Origin: Symsagittifera roscoffensis
Taxonomy: Eukaryota > Xenacoelomorpha > Acoela > Convolutidae
Direction: 5' to 3'
DNA length: 64,000 bases
Assembly: GCF_963678635.1 (NCBI RefSeq)
Contig: NC_087066.1
Location: 19,189,996 to 19,253,995 of the forward strand
Positions 25,031 through 37,305 of the stretch are shown here, piece after piece. Position numbers and translations under genes: made by a program. Below the pieces are notes generated by a model. The model was not told the origin of the DNA. It did not search any database and saw only the letters and a program-made list of their open reading frames with translations. How positions within the stretch are numbered: position 1 is the first letter of the stretch; the number at the start of each line of letters is the position of its first letter.

Positions 25031-27270
25031 ATTTATTTACAAGTTCTGTCTGATCCAAGCAGTAGAAGATTCACAGTAAAAGAACCAAGCCAGTACTTTC
25101 GGTGGTCTTTCTAACATCGGGTCGACAAAAAAAAATTACTGCTTTCGGCTTCGATCAAAACACTCAAATTAACTAGATTACATGCAGAAATAGTGAGCTC
25201 ATGGCTGGGTCTCAGTATCCCCAGACCACGAGATCACTCCTAAAATCAGGGCTACTACTATTTATTGAATTATTATTGTTTTTGTTCAGTAGATAAAAAT
25301 CATCATCTCCATCGAAGATGGATCAACCCTTTCCCCTAACTCCTAGCTTCTCATCTTAGCAGAATGAATTCAGATGTTAATTAAATTCAATTCAGGACAT
25401 AATAGGGAAGCTAAATGTTTATATAAGATGATAAAAGTTCCAGTCCCGAGACCCCTCCGGATTCTCGAATCCGGGGTAATAAGACTCTTATCTTCCTTCC
25501 GGAAGGCTACCTTCCACCCTTCACCGTTGTTCGCAACGGCCTTGCAACTATTGTAGCGACACAATAGTTGCAACTCGGAACGGTATCTGCTACTTCTGCA
25601 ATTTGTTGTTGTTTCTCAATCACAATTTTCGTTGTTATCGCTATCGCAACTATCGTTGTTGTGTTTCGTTTCGGTTTTTTCTCTAAAAATGGCCATTTCT
25701 GACGTTTCTCCGAAATATGACGTCATACTTCGAATTTTCAAAATTTCAAAATACCAGAATATCTTGACCTTCACCGTTTGACTAATCGTCCCAATAACGT
25801 TGTTAATCGCTGAAAACCATCAATTCGGAAGGTTCGCTGCTAAAATTCCAAATCTGCTGAATCTGCATTTTTTCCATTCTGGTCGAATGTCACATACTCC
25901 CCGGACAGTCCGGTCAATGTCCTCATTGAATCTCGCAATGTTCGTAAAATCGGTACAGTGTCATCGAAAAGAATTTACCAAAAAGCACGAAATTACTTTT
26001 ATCCGCGTCATATCGACTCACTGCAGAATATAAATTGCATCATACAACATCACTATAGCCTTCAAACTCTTTCATTAATCTGCACATTGAGGATATGACC
26101 TAAGATAAAAAAAAACATCTTTTCTGACTTCCAATGTCAATGTCCTGACTAAAAACTTCTCCTCCTAGATTTTTGAAAGACGTTGGTTTGCAGGACAGTC
26201 CTGCCAACCAACAAACTAAAATTATCCTACTATGCTCCCTCCCTTCGGAAATCTTGCTCGTTATTGTCCTGAATATTAAAACTAAGAAACTCTGTGGTTA
26301 GAAAGAACAATGAATGAAACAACCTCCCTCTTCGAGAGATTACCCAAGCCTTTCATATCACCACAAAGTGATCAATTCTCCTAGTTGATTAAAAACAGTC
26401 ACGCAGGCTGGAATATTTAAATATACTTTTTCACTCAAGCCTTTCTAAATAAATAGTAAGTAAGTGTCTCTAAAGCCACTAACTAAAATCAAAATGCAAA
26501 TTTATAAATGCAACAAATTCTTTAAAGTTCAAAGACCAACTAAATGTTTCAGTTTTCAATTACAACTTGGTTGCTTGGTTTCTCACTTGAGTTTTTTCAC
26601 ACACATAAAACAATTCTGAGTTTTAATTTCTTCTTTTTCGTCACTCCTTTGTCTTCTTCTTTTTCATCGTATAGAAGTTCTAAAACTTCTAAATTCTTCT
26701 AATTTTCTTTCTTTTCGCGTCTTGTTCTTTCGACCGTTTGTCAATGTTCCATCTCTACCTCCTGTGACACTGACTCTGCACTCTCAGTTTCTGTGTCTTG
26801 CAACACATCGTTAGCTATCCTGACGCTGTTGGAAGCAGTCCTCCAACACTTCTGCTCTTCTAGGATTGCAACAAGGTAGGGGATCCACATTAGACTCTCT
26901 GTTTCGGCAGAAGCTGTTGTGGAGACACAACGTCACGTTTCTCTCCAAATCTTCCTTCAACATCTCTTCCTTCTCCTTTCCACTACGTTCACTCGTCCTG
27001 GAAATTCTCTTTACAGCGGTGGTCACTGCATTCCGATGAGTCACGAAAGCTCGCTTGAAAGCTCCTGCTCCAATGTCCAGCTGATATTCACTGTACACTC
27101 TACCGTGCTTCGACATATGCTTCTTAGCATATTCGTACAACCATGCAGTCATGTTAGCTCTGAACCATGGCATCAACCGTCTTCTTGCCCATATCTTCTT
27201 CACTTCCATCGGAATGTTTAGAATCTTGCACATTGTCTCAAAAAGTTTAGAATCTTGCACATTGTCTCAT
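25031..27270 (-). repeat. Inverted fragment of the 3' region and ORF2 tail (long copy)
   Basis: From 25087 inward, the reverse complement matches copy B from about 52208 back to 46160, without the CR1 element. Bases 25044-25086 are the same filler as in the short inverted copy. The inner end at 27216-27269 has a 25-base direct repeat, a junction scar. Together with the right side of copy B it makes inverted repeats of about 2.2 kb facing each other around 27.3-46.2 kb. It carries the 11-bp hairpin at 25544-25571. Confidence 0.8.
26741..27262 (-). pseudogene. ORF2 C-terminal fragment, inverted
   Basis: Minus-strand reading matches the last roughly 170 codons of ORF2 in copy B (46150-46663), ending at the same stop (26741-26743). 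A small change near 26865-26885 shifts the frame, so the last part is not read in the 26811-27260 frame. It has no start of its own and is a passenger of the inverted segment. Confidence 0.8.
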
Positions 27271-27318
27271 ATGGCGCTCCTGGGTGTTATTCTTTTTTAA
27301 CATCATGACCGGCAGAAC

Positions 27319-27360
27319 CGTTAACGAGCATTCCGCGCCGAGCGGATGCTCACATTAACG
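27319..27360 (+). other. Hairpin at the 5' edge of copy B
   Basis: cgttaa (27319-27324) pairs with ttaacg (27355-27360). Inside it, gagcattccgc pairs with gcggatgctc with one bulged base, around gccga. It sits in the only GC-rich block of the leader, about 50 bases from the inverted-segment junction. It could mark the element end or a leader RNA structure. Confidence 0.5.
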
Positions 27361-29198
27361 CCCTTAATAGGCCAAAACCGCCGGGGCGGAAGGGTAGTTC
27401 GGAACGCGGAAGCCTTCGGCCATCCCCTCGTTCCCTGAGAGGTTTGTGACCAAAAACACTTAAAGATATATATATAAAACCAAACAAAAACTAATATAGT
27501 TCCCGAGAAAAACAAAAAAACATAAAAAAATAACCGAAAAAACCAAAAACAGTAAAAAAAGTAAAAAATCAGTAGAAATCATCCCCCAGACAAGATGTGA
27601 TCCGACCCTCCCGTTTGTTGTTGATAGATATATTGTTGTTACAGTCATTTATATCAGTCAGGATCGTTACGATGAATTTTGTAGCACGTTTGTGAGGCTT
27701 GTACCGTAGGGTTATTTGAGCATTTAAGCACGTTAATGATAAATTGCGCTCAAGCCGGAAGGGTCAGCTGATTTGCGCTCAATCCGGAGGGGTCTTGGGA
27801 GAAGACTGATCCGGCAAGCAGTACAAGGAGCAACAAGAAGGGGCTCAGCGACAACAACAGACGACTGTTGGGCATCGTTAACAAGTTTTGTATCCCTTTT
27901 GGTACAAAAATTAAGATAGTAATCTGTGGGGGGCTCGACAGTGGTGCACTGTAGTGACCCTTCACCAAACTGCGAATATCCGAGTTAAGCACCTTAATTC
28001 GGATATTAAACAAACCCGGAGGGGTATTGTATTACTAATATTATTACTTATATAGCCTATATTAATACTCCTATACCGTTTTTCAGTGAAAAACACAGAA
28101 AGCAGACCGGTTTTTAGGGCAAAATAGCGATATTTTGATCCCCCCACAAGTCGCGATTCTTGAGATATCGATAATTTTTTGAAACGGAATAAAAGCGCTA
28201 GAGTAGTGTGTTACATCGTAACTGCACTACTATAATAGATAGAACCGGTTAAGTTTAGTTTGGAAGTGGTTGGAACTATCTTTGAACCAAAAACCGAATT
28301 TTCGTGATTTTTGAGAAAACGGAACACTATAAATTCAGAAAATTTTTTGAAATTTTTGAGTTAGGACAGTAAAAATAGTTGTTCGGACAACGTCCACTAG
28401 TGAATCTACAAGCTTTAAAACCCGTTTCCCGAAAGCCTTCCGGGTTGCAGAGAAATCGAACTTAACGTGTTTGTTTTGGTGGATTCATCAACCCGGAGGG
28501 GTATAGGTAAGCATAGTTTTTCGTAAATTTTTCCAACTAAAGCGTTTTAGATCGGGTCTTTTGCATTGAACTAGAAGAGTATAGGCCTTTTGAGCTCGGA
28601 TCAATAATTTTTAGGTCGAAAAGAACAGAATTGCGGAAAAAGATAGGCGGAACCTATAAGAGAGAAAATTTTTTGACTTTAAAAAAAAGACGTTTTGGTT
28701 AATAACTTTGGAACTACTGGAAGATCCAGTTAATCTTGGTACCAATAGATCAAAAATTAGCTGAGCTTACTGATTGATAGGGACAAAAGTTTTTCGAAAA
28801 AGTAAGCGTGAAAAGTTTTTGAGATTGTTTTTAGCAAATTCACCAATTTGGGAGGGTAGACCCTTCATGTTTTATAAATTTTTTAGGAAAGCCCTTAAAC
28901 CCCTACCAAAAGGTAATAGCGGTTGAATAAAGTAACTTTAGGCTGTTCTAGACGAAAAGGTAAGGCTTAAGGCACTGGAAAACCTTAATCGAGCCGAAGT
29001 TAGGCTAGCGATAAGACCCTTCACCGTTAGCGTGAATTGTCAAATAAGAGGCTTAACTTCAATCCGGAAGGGTCTAGGAAAGCATTACATACCCTTCCTA
29101 GTTAATTTAAAAAGCAAAATAGCATCGAAGAACGTATCCGGAAGGGTATAGGTTGAAAGAAGGAAATCTCCGAAAAACTACAAAATCAGAGGGCTCCC

Positions 29199-29387
29199 AA
29201 TCCGGAGGGGTCAAAAATTTTTCAAATTCGGAGGGGTTCCAATCCGGAGGGGTCTTATATTTGCTAACTCAGAGGGGTCCCAATCCGGAAGGGTCTTATA
29301 TTTGCTAACTCAGAGGGGTTCCAATCCGGAGGGGTCTCAATTTTGCCAGTTCGGAAGGGTCCTATTTTTTGCCAATCCGGAGGGGTA
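29199..29387 (+). repeat. Cluster of CCGGAGGGG motifs
   Basis: Ten motif copies lie in under 200 bases, beginning at about 29199, 29226, 29241, 29267, 29282, 29308, 29323, 29349 and 29373, plus weaker ones. They alternate between aatccgg(a)ggggtc and actcagaggggt forms, with spacers such as 'ttatatttgctaa' repeated. Isolated copies occur at 27753, 27781, 28014, 28491, 29061 and 29136. The same motif forms one arm of a hairpin in the 3' region (47924-47947). Confidence 0.8.
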
Positions 29388-30175
29388 CTATTTTATTAAA
29401 GGACTTAGGTAAACAGAAGAAAGACTACAGTGAGAGGTATTAGGTTATTAGCAGACAGGCTAGGAATCAGTGAAGGAATCAGTGACTGCACTGGTAACTT
29501 GCCTTTCAATAAACACCAGACCAAAACAAAACAGGTCCGAACTCGGATATTCGCTACACTAAGTCTAAACTAAAAAGAGCGTAATTCAATGGTGTAGATT
29601 GAAACCCAATACGTTTTTGTGAAAAATGACTGCCCTGAGGATTTTAGTAGGTCTAGTTCGGGCAGTACGAAGGCAAATAGGTAACACAGTACTCGGTGGG
29701 TGCAATAGACATCCACTTGAGAAAATTACTGCCTTCAAAGTTTTGTCTGTTTGGTGCAGCACCAAGCAGGGAAAGCTTTTTCTTTAAAATATAAGTTCGA
29801 CTATTGTACTGCGACCGACTAAAAGTACAATACACATACGTTTTTTTTATAGAGGTATTCATATTTTGTCATTATATTTTTTGGTTTTGATTTTAAATCA
29901 ACATAATTTGTGCTTGATTAGGTAGTGAGTACACTATCTTTTAAATTGACTGATAACATCATATTGTGCTAGTTCTCAAATCTTACGACCGATAATCGGT
30001 TAGTGTGAATAAATTATATACAAACTGCACACTGATAACATACAAGGATTCGTGGTCACTATTTAAGAGAATCTTGTTAAAATTATTGTGTTGTGTCATT
30101 ATTATTGATAGTCAAACTATAAAGTCACTAGCAATCGAATTGAGTGTATAGGCATTAAGAAGTGACAAATTGAGA

Positions 30176-31574
30176 ATGAGTCTAGACAAGTCAAGGATAC
30201 TTAAACGAGGTAATAGCTCTAGGAAATTCATACCTAAAAAGCAAAGAAAAACAATGACCGACCCTTTTTTGGATCGGATCAAACGAGCCCGGACCGACAA
30301 AGGGGAGACGGTTTCAGGCAGAATGGTTGAAACGAGGAGTCAGAAGACCTCAGAAGAGAGAAAAGAAATGTTAGAAGTGGAGGTCAATACGGACCAGGCC
30401 ATGAATGACAACCAGGAAGTACATGGACTGGAAGGGAGAGGCAGAAGGCTGGCGAGTGAATCTACTCCGGTAGAACAAGGCCATGATTTTGCCACTTCCA
30501 CCGGGGACATTGGATCGAGAGGAGATGTCGGAACTGTCCGACATTTCAACTGAAATAGTGGCAACTAGAAGATTTCCAACAGACAACACCATGATGGCAG
30601 GCGGGACTGAGAAACAAACAACGTCCTCATCGTTCTCAGAAAGAATGAGGAACACCTTAGGAAACATCTTTCCATTCACCATGGGAGTGGGCACAGGAAA
30701 TGAAGGCGAATCCCAGCAGGAGGAGGAGGACGAAGAAGAGCAAGTGGACTTTGGGTCTCAAGTCAGCCTCAATAGTTCGACCCAGGAGAATGAGGCATAC
30801 GTCGAAAGAGAGACTGGAACCATGGACAAATTTGGTGTGGTGAGAACGATAAGCAAAGAGGTAAACACACCAGGCCAGTCGAGAGGCTTCGGGATTATGA
30901 CAAATTCAGAGCCGCAAACTGGGGAGAGTAGAAACAAAGGGCTAGGCAACGCATTGGCGGATCCTGAAGTGGATAATGAAAAGACGTCGAGGCAGAGAGT
31001 CAAGGCCCGAATCTCGACCAGCACGAAGCTACCTGGGACCGACAGGGTTACACCGCCACTAGTGACGCCACTCGTGGATAACGGGGCAGCACTAGAAGAA
31101 GCCTTGAACAACATAGTGGGCAGTATAGGAGAACAAAATGAACAGATTTCCATAAGAATGAGTGAACTAGAAAGAGCAGTTCACATTGAAAGAGAAAGTC
31201 TGCGGGAAGAAATAAACCGCAATAGACAGGAAGTTGGTAGGAGCCAAAAACGCTTGAAAGAAAGAACGGACGAGCATATAGCGAAGAACTTGTCGCGAAT
31301 GACAAGAGAAGCGGAACAGAGAGAGTTACGCTTAAGAGACGACATGGAGAAGTTAAGAATTCAGCAAGAGCAGTCTCTTGGGACTCTTGACACAAAGATA
31401 GACGCGATGATGGAGAGGCGAGCTCATGCTATCATGGATAGGTTGGACGGGCTACTAGGCAGCAAGAGTGGACAAAAAGAAGGGGAACCGAACTCGGGAG
31501 GTCCCAGCCGGAAGTATGTTAAGAAACCAATTAATAGGATAATAACAGACGAAAACAAGGTACCAATTTTTTAA
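30176..31574 (+). pseudogene. Gag-like ORF of copy B (one frameshift)
   Basis: First ORF of the element, just upstream of pol and in the position of gag. The N-terminal part (30176-30553) is basic, with KKQRK near 30235. The frame shifts near 30490 to the 30483-31574 frame. That part is acidic at first (EEEDEEE at about 30720) and ends in a long charged heptad-like region at about 31110-31430, probably a coiled coil. I see no CCHC knuckle and no clear capsid homology. The frameshift is more likely a mutation than programmed, because no slippery site is evident. The calling rests on position and general character, so gag identity is an inference. The ATG at 30176 was preferred to the TTG at 30170. 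Confidence 0.5.
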
Positions 31575-31690
31575 GATAGAAAAGTTAAGCTACAGCCAAG
31601 ACAAGCTGTGGTGGCAATTTTTAGAATGAAAATTCGTTAAGCGATAGTAAACAGGTTTGTCTAGTACCGAATCCAAATAGTCAGAGTTCG

Positions 31691-34600
31691 GTGATTTTAG
31701 GCCGGATTTTCTCGGTAATGCGAAACGGACTGTGTGTCAGTGTGTTATTGAACACACTGGACACCAATGTTTCAATTCAGCGTGGAAAGAAGCTTGGTTA
31801 CGCTTTGCCGATGAGGACCGACTATGAGGAGACACAAAACTTGAAGAAACATAGTGTGAAAGACTGTCCTCATCATGCCAATAAAGATAGAATTTTAAAG
31901 AGGATTAATGAATTAAAATCTATTCATAAGTTGTTTTCAATGAAATCCGAAACGGACGACGGCTTATCGAGCTGCTCGAATTTTCCGGAACGCCCCTCGT
32001 CATACGAACTAGAAACTGACAAACTGGTTTTGCCAGAGATAGAACATTTAAAAGGGAAAATAGGTGAGGGAGATTTCAAAAAATTGTGGGACGTTTTAAA
32101 TCGGAACGCAGATGTTTTTCAAAACATAAAGCGGTTATCGGTTGCTGTAACTTCGTCAAACACGAAATTGAACTGGAAGAAGGTGCCGTTCCGCACAAAG
32201 AAGGCGCGAGACGAATGACGCCACACAAGTCGGAAGCGTGCCGAGCGGAAATCGAAATGCTGCTCGAATACGACATGATAGAACCCTCGAAATTGCAGTG
32301 GGCTTGCGGGGTGGTAATGGCGAAAAAGAAAGGGGGGCAGCTTATGTTTTGTTGCGACTTTCGTTACTTGAACGCGGTAACGATAAAAGATGCGTACCCG
32401 ATACCGCGAATAGACGAGAGCCTCTCTAAGCTTGGTGATGCCAAGTTCTTCACAACACTGGACTTGGGCTCGGCCTTCTGGCAGGTCCCTCTGCGGAAGA
32501 AGGATAGAGAGAAAACCGGATTCGCGTGCGAATTAGGGTTGTACCAGTGGAAGAAGATGCCCTTCGGCTTGTGCAACGCAACGGCCACTTTTCAAAGACT
32601 GATGGCTCAGGCTTTGACCAGAGTGACAAAAAGTACGGGAACCTTGTGATGTGTTACGTGGACGACGTGGTCATAGCGACACCAGCCCTGGAAGACCATA
32701 TTGATTGATCGGCTCAATGAGGTCTTTGGATGCATGAAAAGAGCAGGCTTGAAGTGCAAACCATCGAAATGTGAAATCCTTAGGGATTCAATCAAGTACC
32801 TGGGAAGAATGGTGGACAGGCATGGTGTGAGGCCAGACCCGGAAGCAGTAGAAGCAGTGTTGACATGGAAGGCTCCAAGAACGGACACACAGCTCCTTCG
32901 CTTCCTAGGGTTTGCCAACTACTACCGGGAGTTCATAAAAGGATATGCGGACAAGGTGTATCCGATGCAGAAGCTGATGCGCAACAAAGGGAAAAAGTTC
33001 GAATGGAACGATGAAGCAGAAGTTGCCTTCGAGAACATAAAGCGGGAACTGTGCGAAGCGCCAGTGCTAGGCATGCCTACAGAAAAGGGCATGTATGTTC
33101 TTGCACAGACGCATCGGTAGTAGCCATCTCAGGAATATTGCATCAGGAGTGAGAATGGAATGGAAGAACGGTTCTCCGTCCCATTGCATACGGCATCAAA
33201 GTCTTGAGTGACACTGAGATGAAATATGGCGCACCAAAAGCAGAAATGTTTGCAGTAGTCACATTTGTGGAAAAATACCGCGCATACTTGGGGAGCGCTC
33301 CATTTAAGTTACGAGTAGACAACAGAGCGTTATCCTGGTTGAAGACCTACTCGATGGAGCAGAGTTATATTGGTAGATGGATAAAAAGATTGGATGGCCA
33401 CCATATGATAATCGAACAGAGGATGCGTGATAAACACCAGAATGCGGACAGCCTCAGTAAGAAAACTGAGTTCTATGAAAGATTGGAGCAGAAGCAAGCC
33501 AATCAAGCAGAAATAAAGGAGGGATTCTCGTTTCTGGACAAAGAAACTTATGAAGCGCTTCCCTTAACGAGATGGTTAGATAAGTCTGGGCATCCAATTC
33601 CGGGGCATCCCGAGTTACCTGTAGAGAAAGCAGCCGAGATAAAGATCTTATCCAAGGAGGACCCGGTTCCCTTGGATCTGTTGCTGCGCTCAAACCTGGT
33701 CCAGCAGGAACTCTCTCGCATGAACATAAACAGCCTCTCATTACTGGACGAAATGGTGCAGGTTACACCGCAAGTGATGCGGATGCTGGGTGGATTGTTA
33801 GAAAGAGAAGTGACCAGAGGTGACCCCGAGTGGACAGCAGCAGTGGCTTCACTAACAATCAGGTAGAAGGTGAAGATCATGCCGTCCATACGACAACACA
33901 AAGAGAACGAGAGGGATTGTAGGACAATAGTTCAGCAACTAGTATCCTCAATACCACACGAGGTTTTAACCAGTACTTCTTACATATGGAAAGAACTGGG
34001 AAGCAGTATGCGAAGGAAACCCTTTACCTTTGTGGACCAAGATGGAGAAGGTGAGAAGGTAGAACAAAACCTGGAGCAAGATTGTTTGTCCGGGAAGACG
34101 AACGACGAGAAGAGCCAGCGAGTATAAGACCAACACCCGGGACAAGAAAGTTTGTCCGGGGAGTCTGAGATAGATGAAAAAGTTCCTGATGAGAAACAGG
34201 ACCTGGGGAACAAGGTTTTGTCCGGGGAGTTCAGATGGATGCGAAGAAGGCACAGACATGATCTGGAGGAGCGTGCAGACTCCATCACAACCTCTTCAAC
34301 AGATGACAATTCCGGAAACTCAGGAATTGACACCTATTCAGACAGGAACTCGAGCTCGGGATCAGAACTGTCCGAACTAGCGATCCACACACTGCTAGTG
34401 GAAACTCGGGCAAGGGATCTAGAAAGAGAGGTGTACCAGGATCCTGACAGTGATCGCTACCTTATACCAAGTGAAAGAGTCTTTGACAACGCAGCGGATG
34501 ATTTGGAGACAATATCGGTATCGAAACGTTCGATAAGTCTGTTGCCACAAAAAGAGGTAGTCATGACTGATCTTCAGCCGTTCAAGCAAGAAACACAGCC

Positions 34601-36459
34601 ACTGGCGAAGATTTGGTGCGTTAAGATGGAAGAAGACACACACCAGCCCAATGAGCTGAATAGTCAGATGAGGGTCATGAAGACGTACTTGAAGGCGAGA
34701 TACAGACTCTCGGATCTTCTAAGGGCGCAGAGAATTGATCGCATGACAAGCAACCTGAAAAGGTGGATCAAGAATGGTTCTCCGGATAAAGGGGACCTCG
34801 AGGAAGATAGTTATCGTATCCTGAGACAGTACTTCATGCAGAAGGAAGGGAGGTTATATTTGAACAAGGACGGGATTGTGGCATGCAAGAGAAGAAAAGA
34901 AGACAAAGTCCTATACAAGTATAACGCGATAGTGTTGCCGCAACTCTATCAGACAGAACTATTATTCATGTCGCATGATCAGATGGGCCATCAAGGGATC
35001 GACAAAGTGTATCAAAGGATCCTGAAGCGCTTTGAGTGGCCTGAAATGAAAAAGGCATGTGAGAAGTGAGTGACAGCAAGCCTGTCATGCCAACAAGTCA
35101 AGGATCCAAGGAAATTGCGATTTCCTTTACAATCGATCGAGTCGTCTGAATTCAACAAGGTGATGCAGATAGATCACCAAAAGATATGCATGACAGACCG
35201 CGGTTATAACCAAGTCCTGGTCATGATAGATCACTTCACGAAGTATGCAGAGGCCGTGCCCTGCATAACTGCCTCGGCGGAAGAGACATGCGACCACCTG
35301 ATCAATACGTGGATAGCGAGGCATGGTTGTCCGATCACGTTTCAATCAGATAATGGAACAGCTTTCGTAGGAGAGCTTACGAAAGAGCTTATGAGACGCT
35401 CGCAGGTTGCTCAGGCTCACTCCACGACATACCACCCCCAGACGAATGGCTTAGTGGAAAAACAGAATAGGACGTTAGTGTCGATGCTGAGAGTATATTG
35501 TTCCAGGTACATGACCGATTGGGACAGATACCTTCCACAGGTGATGGGAGCCTATAAAAGCACGCAACACTCCACCACTGGAGTTAGTCCACACATGATG
35601 CTAACTGGACACGAGAAGTCTTTACCCTTAACCTTTTTCTACCCAGAGTATGAGGGAAAGAAAACGTCTCCACAGGTATATGTGAGGGATGTGATCAGAC
35701 GTCAACAGGAGTTGAACGATTTATGCAGACGAAATACTCAGCAAGCACAGGCAAGGCAGAGGAAAAAATTCGACAAGAAAGCAGCTGGTGCAAAAGCTTA
35801 CAAGGCGGGAGATTACGTATGGGTATTTCAGAACGTTATACCACCGAAAGGAACGAAAAAGCTCCTAAAAAGTGGAGGGGACTCTCCATGATTACGGAAG
35901 TGCACCAGGAGGGACGCTTTTATAGACTGAGTACTGACCGAGCCGCCCACTACGAGAACAATAAGCCACACAATCCATCGACAGAAGACTGGTGTATACC
36001 CGCAGACATAGAAGAAGGGACTATCTGATGATGGATCCTGCTTGTGAGGTCAACGAGAAAGGCGCCAGGGAGAAGAACGATGGAAACGAAGTCATAGAGG
36101 AAGGAACAAATGCACCACTGGACTTGGATCCAAACGAGGTGATCGAAGCAGATGATGAAACCTTACCCTACGCAGAGGAAGATTGGCAGGATCCCGAACA
36201 GACGGAGGTTCCCAAAAATTTGGAACCAGATCTCCTGTTCACGATGCAGACTCGTCAGAGTGACGGGACAAGACCCAGAAAGAAATATAATCCTTACAGT
36301 GACGACTTTGTAGTGGAAAGGATAGATCGGAAAAAGATAGTGGAAGAAATGGTGGGTCTAGAAGGCATAACAGTCTCACAAGACATCGACATAAAAGATG
36401 ATCACCACCAGGAATGGATCGAGGACAGGTCGAAACCCGAAGTAGAAATTGACGATTGA
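31691..36459 (+). pseudogene. Ty3/gypsy-type pol (RT, RNase H, integrase), broken
   Basis: Domain order is RT, RNase H, integrase, as in Ty3/gypsy. RT lies at about 32210-33000, with CDFRYLN at about 32357 and the YVDD catalytic box at 32655-32666. RNase H follows at about 33090-33480 (VDNRALSWL at about 33318). A long acidic linker runs 33480-34850. The integrase has a partial HHCC region at about 34980-35090 and acidic residues at 35172, 35349 and 35457, a canonical DD35E spacing. A GDYVWVFQ stretch follows at about 35810. No aspartic protease motif was recognised. The frame is broken by shifts near 32120, 32635, 32700, 33100, 35870 and 36015. In-frame stops lie at 33864, 34125, 35067 and 36457, with another near 33150. 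It cannot make a full polyprotein. The downstream ORFs are better preserved. Confidence 0.88.
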
Positions 36460-37305
36460 GATCTCACAAATCTGCGAGTCTTGGAGTGGCTGAATGAAAT
36501 GACATCAGACCCTAAAGAGAACAGCGTCACGATTCAGGACGTAGATCGTGAAAGCATGAAATACATCAAGACCGAACGAGACTATCCTTCCTGGGCTGCC
36601 CAGGAAGGACAACTACTCATTCCAGCTTCTAACCTCGACTTGATATCCGGCATGCGATCGACGGGGACGTCGATGGATATTTTTGTCTGGGGAGTGGGGG
36701 TAGGACTTACCCACACTGAAAACTTGATAATAAAAAAATTGAGAATAGCAAGAGAGACAGGAGACTTAGAAGCAGAAACAGGCGAAGAACCTAAGAAACC
36801 TGACATAGAGAGGGTAGTTGAGTCATATTTTAACTTATTAAATGAATATTCAAGTAACATAATACTAACAGACAGTGATTTTATACTCACAAATAGAACA
36901 TGTGCGATAGCAATCACAGCAGACATGAGTTTTATGACAGCGTTAGCGGCAGATTTTAAGAGAGAATATAAAAACATAGAGTTCCTTTGGAAGCAACGAC
37001 CAGGAGTAGGGGGCGTAGCAGCCTTACCTCCGGCGGCGTCACCGATACCGGGAAAATACCTATGCTTCTTGGTGACGAGGGCGACGGAGAAGCAGCACGT
37101 AGACCCAGAGAACCTAGTCTTGTCCTTGACGAGGTTGAGAGACTTCCTCGTGGAAATGGACGTGAAGGAGCTCTCGCTTCCAGTGTACGATCCAAACAGA
37201 GGACGACTGCATCCTCGGGAATTGTACGCGCTTGTACACGTGATATTCTCTGATACTAATATACAAATATATTTACATAAGAAATATTACCTAAGTATAG
37301 GCTGA
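36460..37305 (+). CDS. Macrodomain-like C-terminal extension of pol
   Basis: This open frame follows the TGA at 36457-36459 without a frame change, so it was probably the C-terminus of the pol polyprotein; the first ATG is at 36481. The second half resembles a macrodomain. It has a TADMSFMTALAADFKREY block at about 36920 (like the ligand-loop helix), a VGGVAALP glycine-rich turn at about 37010, and LCFLVTRATEK at about 37060 in the place of the family's LVTK strand. It then has LSLPVYDPNRGRL at about 37172 in the place of the catalytic-loop strand, and an ALVHVIF helix. Macrodomains bind or hydrolyse ADP-ribose. The first half is unrecognised. The family call is by eye and the domain is divergent; activity is not shown. 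Confidence 0.55.
   Translation, partial: DLTNLRVLEWLNEMTSDPKENSVTIQDVDRESMKYIKTERDYPSWAAQEGQLLIPASNLDLISGMRSTGTSMDIFVWGVGVGLTHTENLIIKKLRIARETGDLEAETGEEPKKPDIERVVESYFNLLNEYSSNIILTDSDFILTNRTCAIAITADMSFMTALAADFKREYKNIEFLWKQRPGVGGVAALPPAASPIPGKYLCFLVTRATEKQHVDPENLVLSLTRLRDFLVEMDVKELSLPVYDPNRGRLHPRELYALVHVIFSDTNIQIYLHKKYYLSIG

Larger units (their letters stand above)
27271..30175 (+). promoter_or_regulatory. Long leader of copy B with repeated CCGGAGGGG motif
   Basis: About 2.9 kb without a convincing coding region, between the inverted segment and the gag-like ORF. The first 170 bases are GC-rich, unlike the surroundings, and hold a hairpin (27319-27360). About 16 copies of a motif near aatccgg(a)aggggtc occur from 27753 to 29387, most densely in 29199-29387. 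Candidate features only: a donor-like ggtaagc at 28507 and an AATAAA at about 29509. I expect the promoter, any packaging signal and any primer site of the element here, but none could be identified. Confidence 0.45.

Noticed and set aside
29199-29387. Regularly repeated motif as a CRISPR array
   Set aside because: Repeats are about 13 bases with uneven spacers of 2-30 bases, spacers themselves repeat, no cas genes, and the genome is animal.
30483-30553. Programmed frameshift within the gag-like ORF
   Set aside because: No slippery heptamer or downstream structure is evident, and the neighbouring pol has many clear indels, so mutation is simpler.
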